Shown: piece by piece, positions 32,081 to 46,010 of the stretch | How positions within the stretch are numbered: position 1 is the stretch's first letter | How the letters are laid out: each line of letters opens with the position of its first letter | Assembly (NCBI RefSeq): GCF_000182925.2 | Contig: NC_026505.1 | Location: 1,116,001 to 1,180,000, forward strand | Length of the DNA: 64,000 bases | Source of the DNA: Neurospora crassa OR74A | Taxonomy: Eukaryota; Ascomycota; Sordariomycetes; Sordariales; Sordariaceae | Direction of reading: 5' to 3' | Made by a program: the position numbers and the translations under genes | Notes under the pieces: model-generated | Seen by the model: only the letters and a program-made list of their open reading frames with translations | Told to the model about the DNA's origin: nothing | Database searches by the model: none

Positions 32081-35000
32081 GTCGAATTGGAAGTAGTAAT
32101 GCTAGGTGCCCGGAGTTTTAGTATTTAGATACTTGGGATTGGAAGTTTCTTTAATAATCTCCTTACTTCGTTAGCTGCTCTTATAATAAATATGCGGTTA
32201 GATGTTATATATAGAGTGCTTAAGTCGAAAGGAGTGTTAAATATAAGGCTTTGTAAAGTTTTGATTCTATTATATACTATATATATAAGTCCAGCTTAAA
32301 AGTCCCTCTTTAAAATATCTAATATAGCTATATTAAGGGTAGAACTTTATACTTTATATATTATAATAGTATATATAATAACTAAAGGAAATTGCGTTCT
32401 CGTATATTAGGTATTTCGGTGAGACTTAAACTCTCGCTTGATTTAGAAGATAGGGACGATATTGCGGAAACGATTTTGGTTTTCTTAATTAATAAAGTAA
32501 GAAGGCCTAGTATACCGGTTAAATTTAATAAGTATAATAAATAGATTGCTATAAGGGTATTGTTTATTAATAATATTTTAGTTAAGAAGGTTGGAATTTT
32601 ATATAATATTGAAAATAGTACTTAAAGTACTGTTAATTAAGCTAGCCTTAGTCCAAAGGTTTTTAATAAGTATAACCCTACTACTTATTATTAACAGGAG
32701 CTTAAACTGTAGATTATTAATATTAGTAGGATCTACATCTTTAATACTAAGGCTGGCGTATTTAGTAAGGAGGATAAGATATAGTTAATTTAATACTTCT
32801 ATATATTAAATATTATAAATTGTAATATCTTTACACTTAGAATAGATATGTAAAGTATTAGTAAATCTAACTTACTTATTTAGTAGTAACTTTAATTATA
32901 TTTGAGAATAAAGTAATTCCTAGTATTATCGAGTAGGTTGGTTGCTTCGTAATCCTTTAAGCGCTGCCCTAAATCTAGTTTAATTATTACCCTATCGCTA
33001 TATAATTTATTGTAATTTAATAGTTTTATTGAAGGTATAGTAATATATACGATTAATAATTTTAATAGTAAGTAAGATTTGTTAATTATAAAATAACGGT
33101 TTCTGTCTAACCGGGGGTAATTAATAAAAATCGCTAAATAGAAGAATACTTCTACTACTGAATAATTAGTTTTAAAACTTAGGGAAGGCCTAACGTAGTC
33201 TTTGATTAACGAAGTTGAGAGTTCGAAGTCCTAATATAGATTTTTTATTAATAATAAAGTAATAATACAGCTATAGTTAGTATTAAAGTTAAGTTAAATT
33301 AATACTTTCTAGTACTATAATAGCTACCTTAGGATTGTTTTAGTTAATATTCTTAGGAATAATAGGGAGTTTAAATAAAGAATATAAGGTTTAGCTATTA
33401 ATATTATTAGTTACTACCCCTATTAGAGTATATTTAATAATTGGTAAGGTCTTATCGTGTATTGTAGTTATCTGTTCGAGTTTGAATGATAATACTTTAA
33501 TAAGAAAAGATTTTCTAGTACTTCTACGGCTATTAACTTGTAGAAATAAAGGTGGGATTTGTAGACGCTATTGAACGTTATTATTATAGTTAAGAATAGA
33601 TTGATAATGACGAATAAATTAATTAAAAATAACCTTTTATTTTGTATTAAGATTTTGGATAGCTTGCGATATAAGAGCGGGAATATTGGCTACTAATTGT
33701 AGGTTATTAGCTTTTATATTCTTCTAATAATCTTATTGCAATTCTAGTAAATTTTAATAATTTAGATGGTTATACTAATTATATAAGACATTTTAATTGC
33801 GGTAATTAAATATGCCGAAGTCGCCGTTATCTTTAATTCGTTGATGATGAGGAAGATCTTTGGCTAAGACTTGCTATGGCTCTCTCTGCTTTTCCTGTTC
33901 GGTAGGGGGTTTGAGATTGTTATTGGGTTTGCTATTGGGTATACTATTGTAGTAATTGTGAGGGTGGTCCAAATCCTTAGTATAGACCTCTATGTATATT
34001 AAATATATATTAGAGTAAGTTTTTAATTCTTTCCGAATTCTATTTTAGTTTATAATATTAAATAATTTAATATAAGTACGATAGGGATGATGTAATATTA
34101 GTTTAATTTTATACTAGTCTTTATTTTGGTTATTATTTTCGAATTTATAAATTAGATAGTAGTTTAATACCCTCTTTTTAGCCCGGCCTCTAAAACGTTA
34201 ATTATTAGCGATATCGAACCGAGTGAATTATTTAAAGTAATTAATATTTTCTAAATTATTGGGGCGAGATAAGTATTTGGTGTATTGGGTGCGAGTTTGG
34301 ATTTGCTAACCCTGTTTAATAAGTATTTTCGGTCTAAGGAGTTTATTTGGATTACGGTAATCTATATCGATGATAATTCGGGTATTCTATTCTAGAGGTA
34401 GGTTAAGTAGTAAGTGATTGATTTTTTGGGTAGATTAGTCTCGCTTGGTAATAAATTGATTTATTATCTTTGTAGTAAAAGAGACGATGTGGTTGTTAGA
34501 AGTAATATAAGGCGTAATTTGTTAAGTAATCTCTTTAAAAGGTTTGGATTGCTTTTCTGCTTTTAAATAGTATTTAGCAATGTAATTAATAACGGCGTTA
34601 TAATTAGTATAAGGTTGTAGATCTATATTTGTACGCTATTTAATTGTAATTATCCGGTTATAGTTATTTATACGATTATTATTTCTTTTTCTATTGTATA
34701 ATTAATACTTTGGGTTAAGATTTTGTATAAGATGTGGATTGGGATGGTGATTTTTTAGAAAGTGGAAACAATAGATTTTAAGAATGCGATTATTAGGTTG
34801 AAGAGTACCCTAGTTAAATCGTTTAACCCGAAGATAGTAGTTATTTATATACCGGCTATAGCGTTATATATAGTTAATTATTCGGGATAGGAGGTCGAAG
34901 GTAGGAAGGAATTCGCCTTTATTATTACTAATAATAATAGATAGAGGATCCCCTTTACCCTACTAGCTAACTCTTTCTAGTTTTGGGTTAATAGTAGTAA

Positions 35001-38000
35001 TATAGTAACCTTAGAGTTTTGCAAATTCCTTACGAGTATTCTTATTAGCGAATTCGGGTACTTCGATATAGGGGACCTAATAAATACTATAGTTATAACC
35101 GCTTCCTCGTATTTAAAATTTAATATAATACTATTAATTTTAAATTTTAAACTTTAGAAATAAGATATATTATTGAAATAGTTCAAAACGTCTCTCGAAA
35201 TAGTATACGGTAATATAAGGGTTTTCCTTGAGGTTCTTCTTTGCAATTCGTTTTTAGCTATCGGCCGAAGTAGCCTTCTACTTTTCGTAGTTAGGTATAT
35301 AACGAATAAGGCTTTTCTAATATATATCAGCTACGTTAAATATTATAAATATAATTAATATATTTAATACCTTAATATAAGTACGAAGTTTACAGCTTTT
35401 CTATATCTAATATAGTTGTGTGCCGTGTATTATATTAGTAAATCGAATAATTAAATAGAGTAGCCGTTAGGCTTCCGGAGTATTAGACTTAACCGCTTCT
35501 CTCAATATTTTAATACTAGCCAAACCCTTATTATTTATACTACTACGATTAGACTATACGAAAAATTGGCTTTTTAAATTGGCTTATTAATATATTATAG
35601 TATTAAAGATAATGAAAGGAAATTGGTAGTATCGAGTAAATCGGCTATTATACTATTTGAGTATATATTGGATGTAGTTATTATATTTAATTGAACGGAT
35701 TTGAGGTTTAATAAAGTCGGTTTACCTTCGGAAATAGAGTATTAGAAATACTTATAATAGAATAGGTTGAGTTTTATCCTATTTTCGTATAGGGGTATTA
35801 CGTAAGGGACTAGGTTTAATAAAAGGTTAAGTTGGAGGATATTATTTAGGAGCGGGTTAGATTAGTATATTAACTAGATTTTAAATATTAATTGGAATAG
35901 GCTGTTCCCCTAATATTTAATAAAGTTATTCTATATTTATTTAGTTAGTTATAAGGTTAGGAAGGGTAGCAACTTCTAGTTCAAAAGTATCTTCCTTATT
36001 TTCTTCTTCTTCGTCCTTATTATTACTATCTAAATTAAAATCCTTATTATCTAGGAAATTATTAGGGTTGATATTATAAATAACTAAATTATTATATATA
36101 TTACTATTGGGTAATTATTTAAGTTTATTAAAGCGGCCTTTAATAATTTCGATATTTCGATACTTAGGGTAATTTTCCCTAAGGAAATAAAGCTAAATAC
36201 GAATATTATTAATATTAATTATTATAGCCTATTTAATTCGTTAGGCGGTATAGAGTTTATCCCTAGGTTTGCAAGGCCGAAGGATTATAATATTGAGGTT
36301 GTAGGGAAATAGGGGTAGTTGGTAGTAGATATGGCTAATATCCTATAGAAAATTAATAATATAATTTAAATATTTGTATTGGGATCCTTTAACAACCTAG
36401 ATATTAATAAATATATATACCTAGGCAATAAGTTGTTCCTTAATTTAGTTAAACTTTGGCAGTTCGGTAGGAATAGTCCTAAAATCTAAATAATTATCGG
36501 TATTGAAATAATAAGGATCACCGGGTATTCTTCTATTATTACAGGTATAATACTGCCGGTAATAATTATTAGCTATATATATTTCGAATTATTGTTTATT
36601 ATATTGTAGGTAATATTCTATAATATCTTATCTTTGAGCTTCCTCGAATGCCTTAATTATATTAAAATCGATATTAGGAATAGCTCTAGTTAGGAGGTTT
36701 TCAAGTCCTTAATATAGCGGGTCCCGTTTAAATTCGATACTAGTAAATCTAGGAAATTATTAAAGTAGTAGTAGAGAAGGTAGTATAGTCTATTTAAAGT
36801 TAGGATAAATATTTTATTAAGTAGGATTATAATATACCCGACGTTATATTAGAGGATAGGGTAGTAACGGTCTACGGTTGTCTAAAGGTAGAAAGGGATT
36901 ACAATAATATAAATTATAATATTCCTTCTCTTTATTATTATTAATATCGAAGAATAACCCCCTTATAAATACCCTTTAGTAACGTATATAGAATTTATTT
37001 TCGAGGTTGATATTATTTTGTAGTATACTTAACCAGTAATATCTATAAAAGCTAGACTCGATATACCTATTTGCTATAGCCCGGGTAATATTATATAGTA
37101 GGTAAAAGAAATGGTCGTTCTCTAGGTCTGAATTTAAATTTAAATTTGGGTTGGGATTTTAACTAACGTTAGGATTATAATCTTCTATATTATTCCTATT
37201 TATATTATTATCTAGGTTATTATTTATATTATTTTCTTAATTATTATTTATACTACAGTCGTCTTCTTAATTATTATTCCAATTATTATTCTTATTATAA
37301 ATACTAGTATTATATTATTTCTAATTATTAAGGGAAGGAGTAATTGAAATTAATTAATTATTATAGTAATAATGACGATAATTATACCGAATTTAGTTAA
37401 TTTGGCGGCGGGCTACAGTAGTATTAGGAGAATCCTATATAAAGTATAATTAGTTAGGTTTATAATTTGAAGTATATTATTTTAGATATATTTATAAATT
37501 TTTATTTATAGGAAAGAAAGGAGTAATTGAACGTATAATACAGTTTCAATTTTGAAATTATTTATTAACGTCAATAATTCTTCGAAATTATTATACTAGC
37601 TAGGCTAGTACCGGGGCCGGGGCTAGTACTAGGGGTTTTTACTATAGTATTAGTATAGGCGGTGCTATTAGTAGTAGTGCTATCGGTAGTAGTACTATTG
37701 GTGGTAGTACTATTAGTAGTACTATGGGTAGAAATAGCTGTAGTTCCCGTTCTAGTAGCTTATTAAATTCTTCTTTACGGGCAGTTATTTTAGTAGGTTA
37801 GAACTACTAATTTGAAATTACTAGGGCAATAATTTAATAGGGTTGAGGGTGTAATTAAAGTAGTCAAAGTAATAAAAATCTTAGTAAAAAAGGGCTTTAA
37901 GGTTGAAGTTGAAGTTGAGGGTGGAATTGATATTAAGGTTTTTAAGCGGGCCGTAGTGTCCCGGGAGGAGATTGTTCAACGGTATCTCTTTTATACTATA

Positions 38001-38020
38001 TAGCCTATTAATAATATTAA
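32080..38020 (-). pseudogene. Fungal Helitron RepHel remnant (Rep nuclease plus PIF1-type helicase)
   Basis: This is a roughly 1,950-codon degraded frame on the minus strand. An Asn-rich segment lies at about 37,340-37,150. The DUF6570-like region that precedes the Helitron_like_N domain reads KFN*IKEQLIAQVYIFINI and VVKGSQYKYLNYIINFL (* a stop; 36,470-36,330). Helitron_like_N follows, with GSGYNYSIYQVPY at about 35,105-35,060, the HUH-type motif with both His changed to Tyr, then VPEFANKNTQEGFAKLQGYY (second Q a mutated stop). The PIF1-type helicase has Walker A read as SRRSTRKSFLIKVL (33,535-33,490) and late motifs YASLSIKDVDPTNINNLQF and LIISSRVILIKNLWTKASLI (about 32,755-32,640), then YTRTQFPLVI near 32,400 and IFIIRAANEVRR-like C-terminus near 32,150. 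Such proteins move DNA by rolling-circle transposition. Helitron ends were not located. Confidence 0.85.
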
Positions 38021-38392
38021 TTATTTAATAGGCCGGCCAACTAATATTACCCGAATCGTACTTACAACCCCCTACGGTTCGGATTTTAACCCTCGAGGGT
38101 ACTATTCACCTATAGGTAGTAGATCGATACAGTATATTAGGTTTATAGTAGGATTTATATATTTTGAAGGATTTATTATTAAGTAGATAATATTAGTTAG
38201 TTAGTAAAGGGAACGCTAGGGATAATAATAAATAGGGACCTAATGGATACTTACCTCCGTTTGCTTATTACAATATTCTTTGTAATTTTGTATAGATTTG
38301 GTAGGATTTTGTTTATTAGTAAATTTAGAGTTGGGTTTGTATTAATAATATATCTTATAATATCTAATAAGTATATTTATAATAATAAAAGG

Positions 38393-38495
38393 AAAGAAAC
38401 TCCTAAATAGAAGGAAATATCGAGAATAGAAACCCTTAAATAAAAGGAAACGTTGAGAATAGAAACCCCTAAATAAAAAAGGAAATCCTTTATAC
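38393..38495 (+). repeat. Tandem repeat, about 35-bp unit, three copies
   Basis: Three degenerate copies of 'cctaaataaaaggaaa...gagaatagaaac' follow one another. No function is visible; it may be part of the untranslated region of a neighbouring LTR element. Confidence 0.7.
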
Positions 38496-38636
38496 TTATA
38501 ATAATAGGTTAATAATAGTAAGTAAATAGATAAGAAGGGGAGAATTAACTTCGCTTAATAAATAGGATTTAGAAAGTCGGGATTTACGTTTACTATTAAG
38601 TTTAGGGTAATACCGACCCGGTGGTAGGTTTTTATT

Positions 38637-38970
38637 AATTCTCTTTCGAAGGTACAATTATAGGTTGGTAATTAGTAGGATAGTCTATCCAACGGTCTAT
38701 ACGCGTACCGAAATAATCTGGTTGCTCTAGAGTTTGAGGTTATTTTAGAGTTTAAAAATATAATAGTCTATTTCGTTATAAATATAAATTTCAATTAATT
38801 CTAAAGTACTTAATTTATTATTAACTTTAATAGTCTTACGAAGGCTAATCCTCCTTTCGAAGGTAGAGTTGTAAGTTGGTAATTAGTAGAATAGTCTATT
38901 TAATACCTATTTCGAAGGTAGAATTTTAGGTTAGTAATAAATAGAAGAGAGAATTTAAAACTTAAAATTA
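38637..38970 (+). repeat. Direct repeats with core tttcgaaggta.aattgtaggttggtaat, three copies
   Basis: Copies start near 38,642, 38,853 and 38,912. Each is about 50 bases with the core cgaaggtagaattttaggtt or its variants, followed in two of them by gtagaatagtctat. Their spacing is uneven. They could be LTR-element internal repeats. Confidence 0.65.
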
Positions 38971-39071
38971 GGGAGGCGAGATTCTTATACCCTACGCGGG
39001 CTACCTTGCTAGTTAGTCGCCAATTGCTTACCGGATGGGGAAACTACTACTTTATAGCGATATACGTTTAT

Positions 39072-39335
39072 TGTTACAGGGTTAGCCTGTGTGCCTTGTG
39101 CCTGGTGCTAGCGTACAGCAGCTTCTAAGACTGCCGTACGCTGTTATTACCGCCGGCAAGCTGGCTATTGCCGGCAGCTAATTGGTAGGAACGCTACCTA
39201 CCGCGGGTCTGCTAGACCATCGTCGGCCGCCTTCATAAGGCCAGCCTTCCGGGCACTCGGCTATACACTTCTCTTCCTTTCTCCTTCGTACAATTACATA
39301 TAATTATAACTACCATCTACCCTTTACCCGTAATA
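39072..39335 (+). repeat. Gypsy-2 5' LTR
   Basis: This 264-bp repeat has a GC-rich, unmutated outer part (39072-39270, for example gccgtacgctgttattaccgcc). The inner end carries C-to-T and G-to-A changes, such as acatataattataac where the 3' copy has acgtataatcacaac. Confidence 0.93.
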
Positions 39336-39419
39336 ATTAATTATACTTTTTAATTATTGTGTTTATAGTGTAAAACCTTTTTTTTATTGTGTAATTAATC
39401 CTTAAAATATTAGTGCGTA

Positions 39420-41260
39420 CGTATAAGAATCGCCTCATTAATGAATCGCCGAATCCAGTATACTAAAAGCCCTAACTAATAATTGTAGTTACGATCGTTA
39501 CAGTCCCAGTCTCGCTCCCTTTATTTAATAAATAAAGGTAGGTACTTTTTATTTAAGGAATAAGAAACTACCTTATACGACTATCTTTTTCTTATATTTA
39601 ATAACGAGAGTAGCGATTATGTATTTTTCTTACTTATTAATAGTTCTAACGATTTTATTAACTTCGGTACCCCTCCTTAGAATATATTATTTAATTTAAA
39701 TAATATTTACAAGGTATTTAATAAAGTTATTAGTATTACCGACGTCGCCGTTTGTTAAGCAATACTCATCAAGTTTTTTCCTTTAATAATAATTAGCGAC
39801 CTTTTCGCCGGTATTAACGATAACGAAGAGAAGAAGGTTGTTCCCTGTGCTTAATTCGACGTAATTAATAATATTATTTAAAACCCCGCCTTCCGTTCGA
39901 TTATTATTCTATTCGGCTGCTTTTATTAAAACAATTTTACTTAGTACGAAAATATTGCTATTAACTTTAAATATAGTAAAAACGAATTAAAGATTGCTTA
40001 TACGGTGGTTACTAAGGTTTAAAACGATTTTAATTAGAAAAACTTCGACTTTTTTAATTTATTAACTAAATTTAGCGCCCTTTAAAAGAAATTCGATAAC
40101 TTTATTATAAATTACGTTGCGCTTAAATTTTATAGTATTAATATTAGGTCCTTGTATAATAATTTTATTAAAGTATCCGGTACTAGTATTAGTAAAATAT
40201 TATCCTTAAGACAAACTATAGAGAATTTGCCGATTTTCATTAGTAAAGAGAATATTAGTGCCGTTTGTAGGTGTAAGATCTTTAAAGTATGGCGTTTCTA
40301 TATTTAATTTTAGTAGAAGTGCGACCCCTTCCTATATATTAATGAGGATGTTAAGATTATTTGTACTATTATATTATTGGGTCCTAAAATTTTATTTAGT
40401 ATTTAGGATAATTTAAATATTATTTAGAACGGAGAAGATATAGATTTTTGGCGTTGGAAGATAGGCGTTGAGTTTATAGAGTACCTAGTTACCTATTTTT
40501 AGAATGTTAATTTGAAGATGGACGTTAATTATCGCTTTAAGGAGTTTTTTATAAAAAATATATTTTTTGTAGAGTTCGAACTGGAGTTTACTAATTTAAT
40601 AAACCTCTACGGCCTTAATAATTCTATAAAGGTTTACTACCTACATAATAAAATTAATAAGCGCTTTTGTAATACTTTTATATATTACGACCTTCCTGAA
40701 GTTAATAATTTTAAGAAATAGTTTGTAATTTACCGTACTATCGCTAGTAATTTGGAAGATACTGACTATTGCTATAAAATAAATATTTGTATTTTCGGTA
40801 ATAGCGCCCCTACTGGTAGAGGCTTTAGTAGTACTAATACTAATACGGGTAGCGCTAATTCTTATAATATTAATAACGTCCTTATTAGTTAGGGTGGCAA
40901 TAAGATAGACCTCAACACTATCGACCTTATTATTTTTATTTATAAGGACGTTCTTAATTAATATACCTACGAGGGTAAATATTGCTATTGTAATAGTAAC
41001 GGCTATATTGCTTATAATTACCTTACTTCGGTTAATTATAATTCCTAGGGCCCCTAGTACGATAAGAGCAAGAAGAATAAGGGTAGGGGAAGAAGTAAGG
41101 GCTATTATAATAAAGAGGAAGTTTGTGCTATTGAGGCTGTGTCTATTACCGCCGCTACCCTAACTATAGTTACCGCCACTGCTATAGTTAGTAATAAATA
41201 TTATAATGAACTGGAAAATATTTAGCCTCTATACCTAATTGCGTATAGAAGCCCTTCCTA
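39420..41260 (+). pseudogene. Gypsy-2 gag remnant
   Basis: A capsid-like region is readable at 40,500-40,720, where 69 codons are still open (MDVNYRFKEFFIKNIFF to LPEVNNFKK). A Ser/Thr/Asn-rich linker follows (GFSSTNTNTGSANSYNINN, about 40,820-40,880), then a nucleocapsid zinc knuckle at about 40,977-41,020 read as YCYCNSNGYIAYNYL, with the His and last Cys changed to Tyr. A Lys/Gly-rich tail (KSKKNKGRGRSKGYY) lies at 41,060-41,105. The N-terminal part before 40,250 is strongly mutated. Gag would have packaged the element RNA. Confidence 0.75.
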
Positions 41261-41379
41261 TTGTTATTGTAGAGATGAGTTTTAGATTTTTTAAAATTAA
41301 GGGGTTTAGAGGAGGTTAGGATATAATTATTAAATAGTTCTATTTCTTTAAATTTAATATTTTTATCCTCTTATATTAT

Positions 41380-44300
41380 AACTAAATTGTGTAAAAATTA
41401 TTGTATTACCCTTATTAATTCTGGTTATTTTGCGTTTGCTTTTATCGATTATTCTTTCGTTACTAAATATAATTTCCTTCGCTTCTACTTCCGTTAAATA
41501 AAAAAACTTATTCTTACTAATAGAATAGTTAAAGGTATTATTTCTAAAGGAGTAATAATTAAATTCTGTATTGGGTACTATATTAAAATAGTTACCTTCT
41601 TAGTTTATAATATTTCGAAGAACTATTTAGTTATTTTGGGTTTCCTATAAATGTAATATTATAAACTAAAGATTAATTACAATTAGTATAGAGTACGCTT
41701 TATTAACCCGGAATATAGAAAATATTATTTGCTTACCAATTTTTTTAGAAATTAGTTAGCGGTGCTAAGAGCCCTTACTAATTGAATTTCGGCTATAGCT
41801 ATCTGTAGCGAGGCTGCCCTAGCCCCCTAGTTGCCCCTAGAATGCAATATAGTTAGAGAGGTATTAGTATTAATAATAATAATAATTTTAAGGAATAGGG
41901 CTACGAACTTTACTAGGATTATACTAATACCAGTATATTTATTACGAAATAGAGCCGTTAACCCTATTTAAATAGAGTTACTATCGTTACCGCTACTATT
42001 ACTACCTTTTATAGTAGAAGAGGTTATTACAATACTACCCGTCGTTTGTACCGACTATCGAACCATTTCGCCCTTTATTAAAGTACTAATAGCTAATAAA
42101 GCCGGATTTAAAGTCGGTATTACTAATATAGTTATTCTCCTAATTAAAATTAAGAGCCTAATATACTACGAACCCTATATCCGTTTTAAAGGCTAGTACG
42201 TTTTTATAAGTATAAAATGCCCCCGCGCTAGCTATTACTGCGACTTCGATACAGACTCTTCTATTAAATTAAATAATATTAAGGAATTTAACATTATTAT
42301 TTTTAATTTCGTTTGTGAGTCCTAATAATTATAGCCGTACGTTATAAATTATATTGAGTTCGAAAAGTTAATTACTATAGCAGAAATTTGGGATATGGAT
42401 TTAATTGAGGAAATAGTTATAGATATTATAGCCAGTAACGGCTAATAATATAAGGAAAGTCTCCTTCTCTAATTTTATTCTTTTATTAACAATTTAATTA
42501 GTACTTATTTATCTAAAGAATTTTAGGAGGTAGCGATTTTAATTAAGGTAATTTATTTAACCGGTGAATTTAATTAAGATGTGCTTCTTTACAAGGAAAT
42601 AATTCGGTACATATATTTAATTAAAATTTCTAATGAAAATACAAAGAAGTTCCTTAATAAAATTAATTGCCCAATTAAAATAAAGGATAAGATTATTATT
42701 ATTTTAAAGAAGATAGAGGGATAGCGTTATATTAATAAAGTAACGGCCTTCCTCCTAACCTTAACCAAAGAAATCCCGTTTAACCAATTTTATAATTATA
42801 AAATCGAACTTTAATTAAGAATAACCTTACTTAACGTAAAGCTGCATTATATATTTTTAATTGAAATTAGTATCGTTAAGAAATAGATTAACAATAATTT
42901 AAGAAAGAGTTTTATTCGCCTATTTTAATTAGCGGCTACTTCCCCTATCCTTTTAATAAAGAAGCCCGGCGGTAGCATCCGTATTTACATCAATTATTAT
43001 AACATTAATAATATAATATTAAAGTTGTATTATCTATTATTATTAATTAAAGAAACGTTCGACGCTATTTACTATATAAAGATTTTTATTAAATTGGATA
43101 TTATTACAGTTTTCAATAGGATCTATATAAAGGAGGGATATAAATAGTTTATTATATTTATAATCCGGTTCGGCCTTTATAAATCTATTATTTACCCGTT
43201 CGGCCTTTAGGGCGCCCTAGGGACTTTCTAGAACTATATTAATAATATCTTATACAATATCCTTAATGTATATGCAATTATATACTTCAATAACGTTCTA
43301 GTTTATTTAAATAATAAAGAAGACTATAAGGATTACATTAGGGAGGTCTTCTAGCGAATAATTTAAGTGGGACTTCAAATTAATATTAATAAATATAAGT
43401 TCTATATTATAAGGACGAAATACCTAAGTTTAATTATTATACTAGGAGGATTTAAAATAGATTTTAATAAAGTTTCCGCTATTATAATTTAGGAAGTTTT
43501 AGAGATTAAGAGAGTACTATAGTATTTTTTAGGCTTTGCTAATTTTTACTAATAATTTATTAAACACTTTTCGATTATTACTAGTCCGTTATATAAATTG
43601 ATAAAGAAGTTGGTTAATTAGTAATAGACCGACCAATACTAAAAGTCCTTTAAGGCTTTTAAGAAGGCTTTTAATAGTAACTTAGTACTTCGAATTTATA
43701 ATTAGTTTAAATAAATTATTATTAAGATAGATATTTCGAATTAGGTTTGCGGTAGTATTTTATCTTAGTATAACGAGAAGGGAGTTTTATATCCGGTTAT
43801 TTACTTTAATTAACAATATTCTTCGGCCGAATATAATTATAATATTTATAATAAAGAATTATTCGTTATTATTAAAGCCCTTGAGGAGTAGTATTTTAAA
43901 TTGGAAAGTATTTAAGAATTATTCGAAATCTTTATTAACTATAAAAGTTTAAAGACTTTTATAATTAATAAGTAATTTACTTCTTATTATATACGTTAAT
44001 TTTAATTCCTCTCCCGTTTTAATTTTATAATTAAGTACTACCCTAGATTTTTGTAAGTACATTCCAATATACTAAATAGGAAGTTAGAAGACTTACTTAA
44101 AGACAATGCCAATAAAAAGTTATTAGTTAAGAATAAAGTTTTATTTAATTATAATATTTTTATTAATAGAATATTCGTTTTGGAGGATAGAGATAAGGAG
44201 GTCGATATTAGTACTAAATATATTTATAATTTGGAGGTATTAGACGAAAAGTTAATAGATAATTTAGTAGTAGAAGGTTACGAAAAATTAATAATACTTT

Positions 44301-45660
44301 AAGATATTATTATATATTTAATAGACCCTAATTGTCGAGTATAGTTTAAAAAGGTTAAAGATTATATAAAATAGGTCCTTTTCGCTAAATATTATACGAT
44401 TTAAGGATAGGTATATTTTTATAGCGCTATTTTCGTCGACCCTACTAATATAAAATTTTATTTTTCGTTCCTCTATTGTATTTATAATTCGCTAGCCGTC
44501 GGCTACCCAGGTTGCGAAAAAATATACTTACTATTATTACAGTCCTTCTTTTAATTAGGAATATACGCTACGGTCTAGTTATACTATAAAGTTTATTTAG
44601 TATATACTAAATTTAAGCTATTATAATACACCCCCTATAGTTTTTTAAAATTGTTAGTAGTACTATTTACGCTATAGAAGGATATTTCGGTCGATTATAT
44701 TACTCTGTTTACGCCCTATTTATATTGCGGATAAGATTTTAAATATATTACTATTATTATCGACCGGCTTATTAAGATACGGTATTATATTTTTACTATA
44801 GGTTTAATAGCGGAAGAATTAGTAAAATATTTTATAGAGAGAATTTATAATATTTATAGTCTACCGGATTTTATTATTTCTAATTATAATACTTAATTTA
44901 TTTTACAATTCTAGAGAACTTTATTATTACGATTAAAGGTCGCCCTTAAACCTTCCTCCGCTTTTTACCTTACTACTAATAGTTAGATTAAACGTATTAA
45001 TATTAAAATAGAAAAATACCTTCGCTTTTATATTAATTAGGCATAGGATAATTAGGTAGATTGGTTATTAATTGCGGAATTCGTTAAGAATAATTTAGTT
45101 TCTAAAACTACCGGTATCTCCTCCTTCTTTATTAATTATAGCTTCTACCCTTATATAGGTATTAAATTAGTTAAATTATACCCGTTAAAGATATTAGTAG
45201 TATAATAAGTTAAATATTTTAAAACTAATAAATTAATTAATTAATTTAAATAAGTTTTAAATTTCGTTATGAGTTAAGCTTAGTAAATATAGTAGTACTA
45301 TAAAGATAATACGAATGCTTAACGGACTAATATATTGAAATATAAGAAGGGAGATAGGGTTTTACTTAATATTAAGAATTTCGATATTAGTTATCCCTAT
45401 ATTAAGTTTATACCCCTCTTCGAAGGACCGTTTGAAATTGTTAAAGCGGATAGCTATTGAGTTATATTTAAGTTCTTAATTAATATAAAATATAGTTTAA
45501 TATTCTACGTTAGTAAGGTTAAATTGTAGGATAAAGAAGGTCTTCCGGAGTAGATAAATACGGAGGAATAGAACGTTTATACTAATTACAGTTGAATTAT
45601 AAGGAAGACCGACGATAGGGAAAATTCTATAGAATACGAATTTAAGAAGATCGATAAATG
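41380..45660 (+). pseudogene. Gypsy-2 pol remnant: protease, RT, RNase H, integrase
   Basis: A protease-like region lies near 41,400-41,660. RT spans about 42,780-43,450, with TSPILLIKKPGGSIRIYINY, and YLDD read as IIYFNNVLVYLNN at 43,276-43,314. RNase H follows with IDISN*VCGSILS (* a stop) and YNIYNKELFVIIKALEE at 43,720-43,890. Integrase at 44,540-45,260 has DYITLFTPYLY, IISNYNT*FILQF (stop shown as *) and TTNSQIKRINIKIEKYL in D,D,E order, with the second Asp lost. A C-terminal segment (45,340-45,560, GDRVLLNIKNFDI, FEGPFEIVKADSYW) fits the usual SH3-like tail. No frame is intact. Confidence 0.88.
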
Positions 45661-46010
45661 TTAGAGGAATAATAAGGGCTGTTAGGAATATTTTATTATT
45701 TAAGTACTTCTATATACACCGTTATAGTAATTGCGCACCGATATATTTATAGCCCTTAACGCTATACGGGCCTTCTACGACGGATACCTGGAAGTACTAT
45801 ACTTATTGGCTTAGGCGGTAGTAGAGAAAAAGCGGAAGGAGAAAGAGAAGGAGGAAGAGTAGGAAGTTTTAATTCTACGGTAGAGGTTATAACGATACTT
45901 ATTAGCGGCGGTAGTAAGGATTTTTTAAGAACGGACTGTTTGTTTAATAGGGATTTCTATTATTTTATATAATATTAGTTAGTTATATAGTTTCTTTTAG
46001 TCCGGGGAAG

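Larger units (their letters stand above)
38021..39071. other. Helitron 5' side and repeat-rich spacer left of Gypsy-2
   Basis: No gene is visible. A short GC-richer patch lies at 38,030-38,120. Two sets of direct repeats are described separately. The last 120 bases (38,950-39,071) are the left flank of Gypsy-2 and continue at 46,275 after its TTTAT duplication. There they run into a purine tract and an LTR, so part of this spacer is the internal 3' region of another LTR element. Confidence 0.45.
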
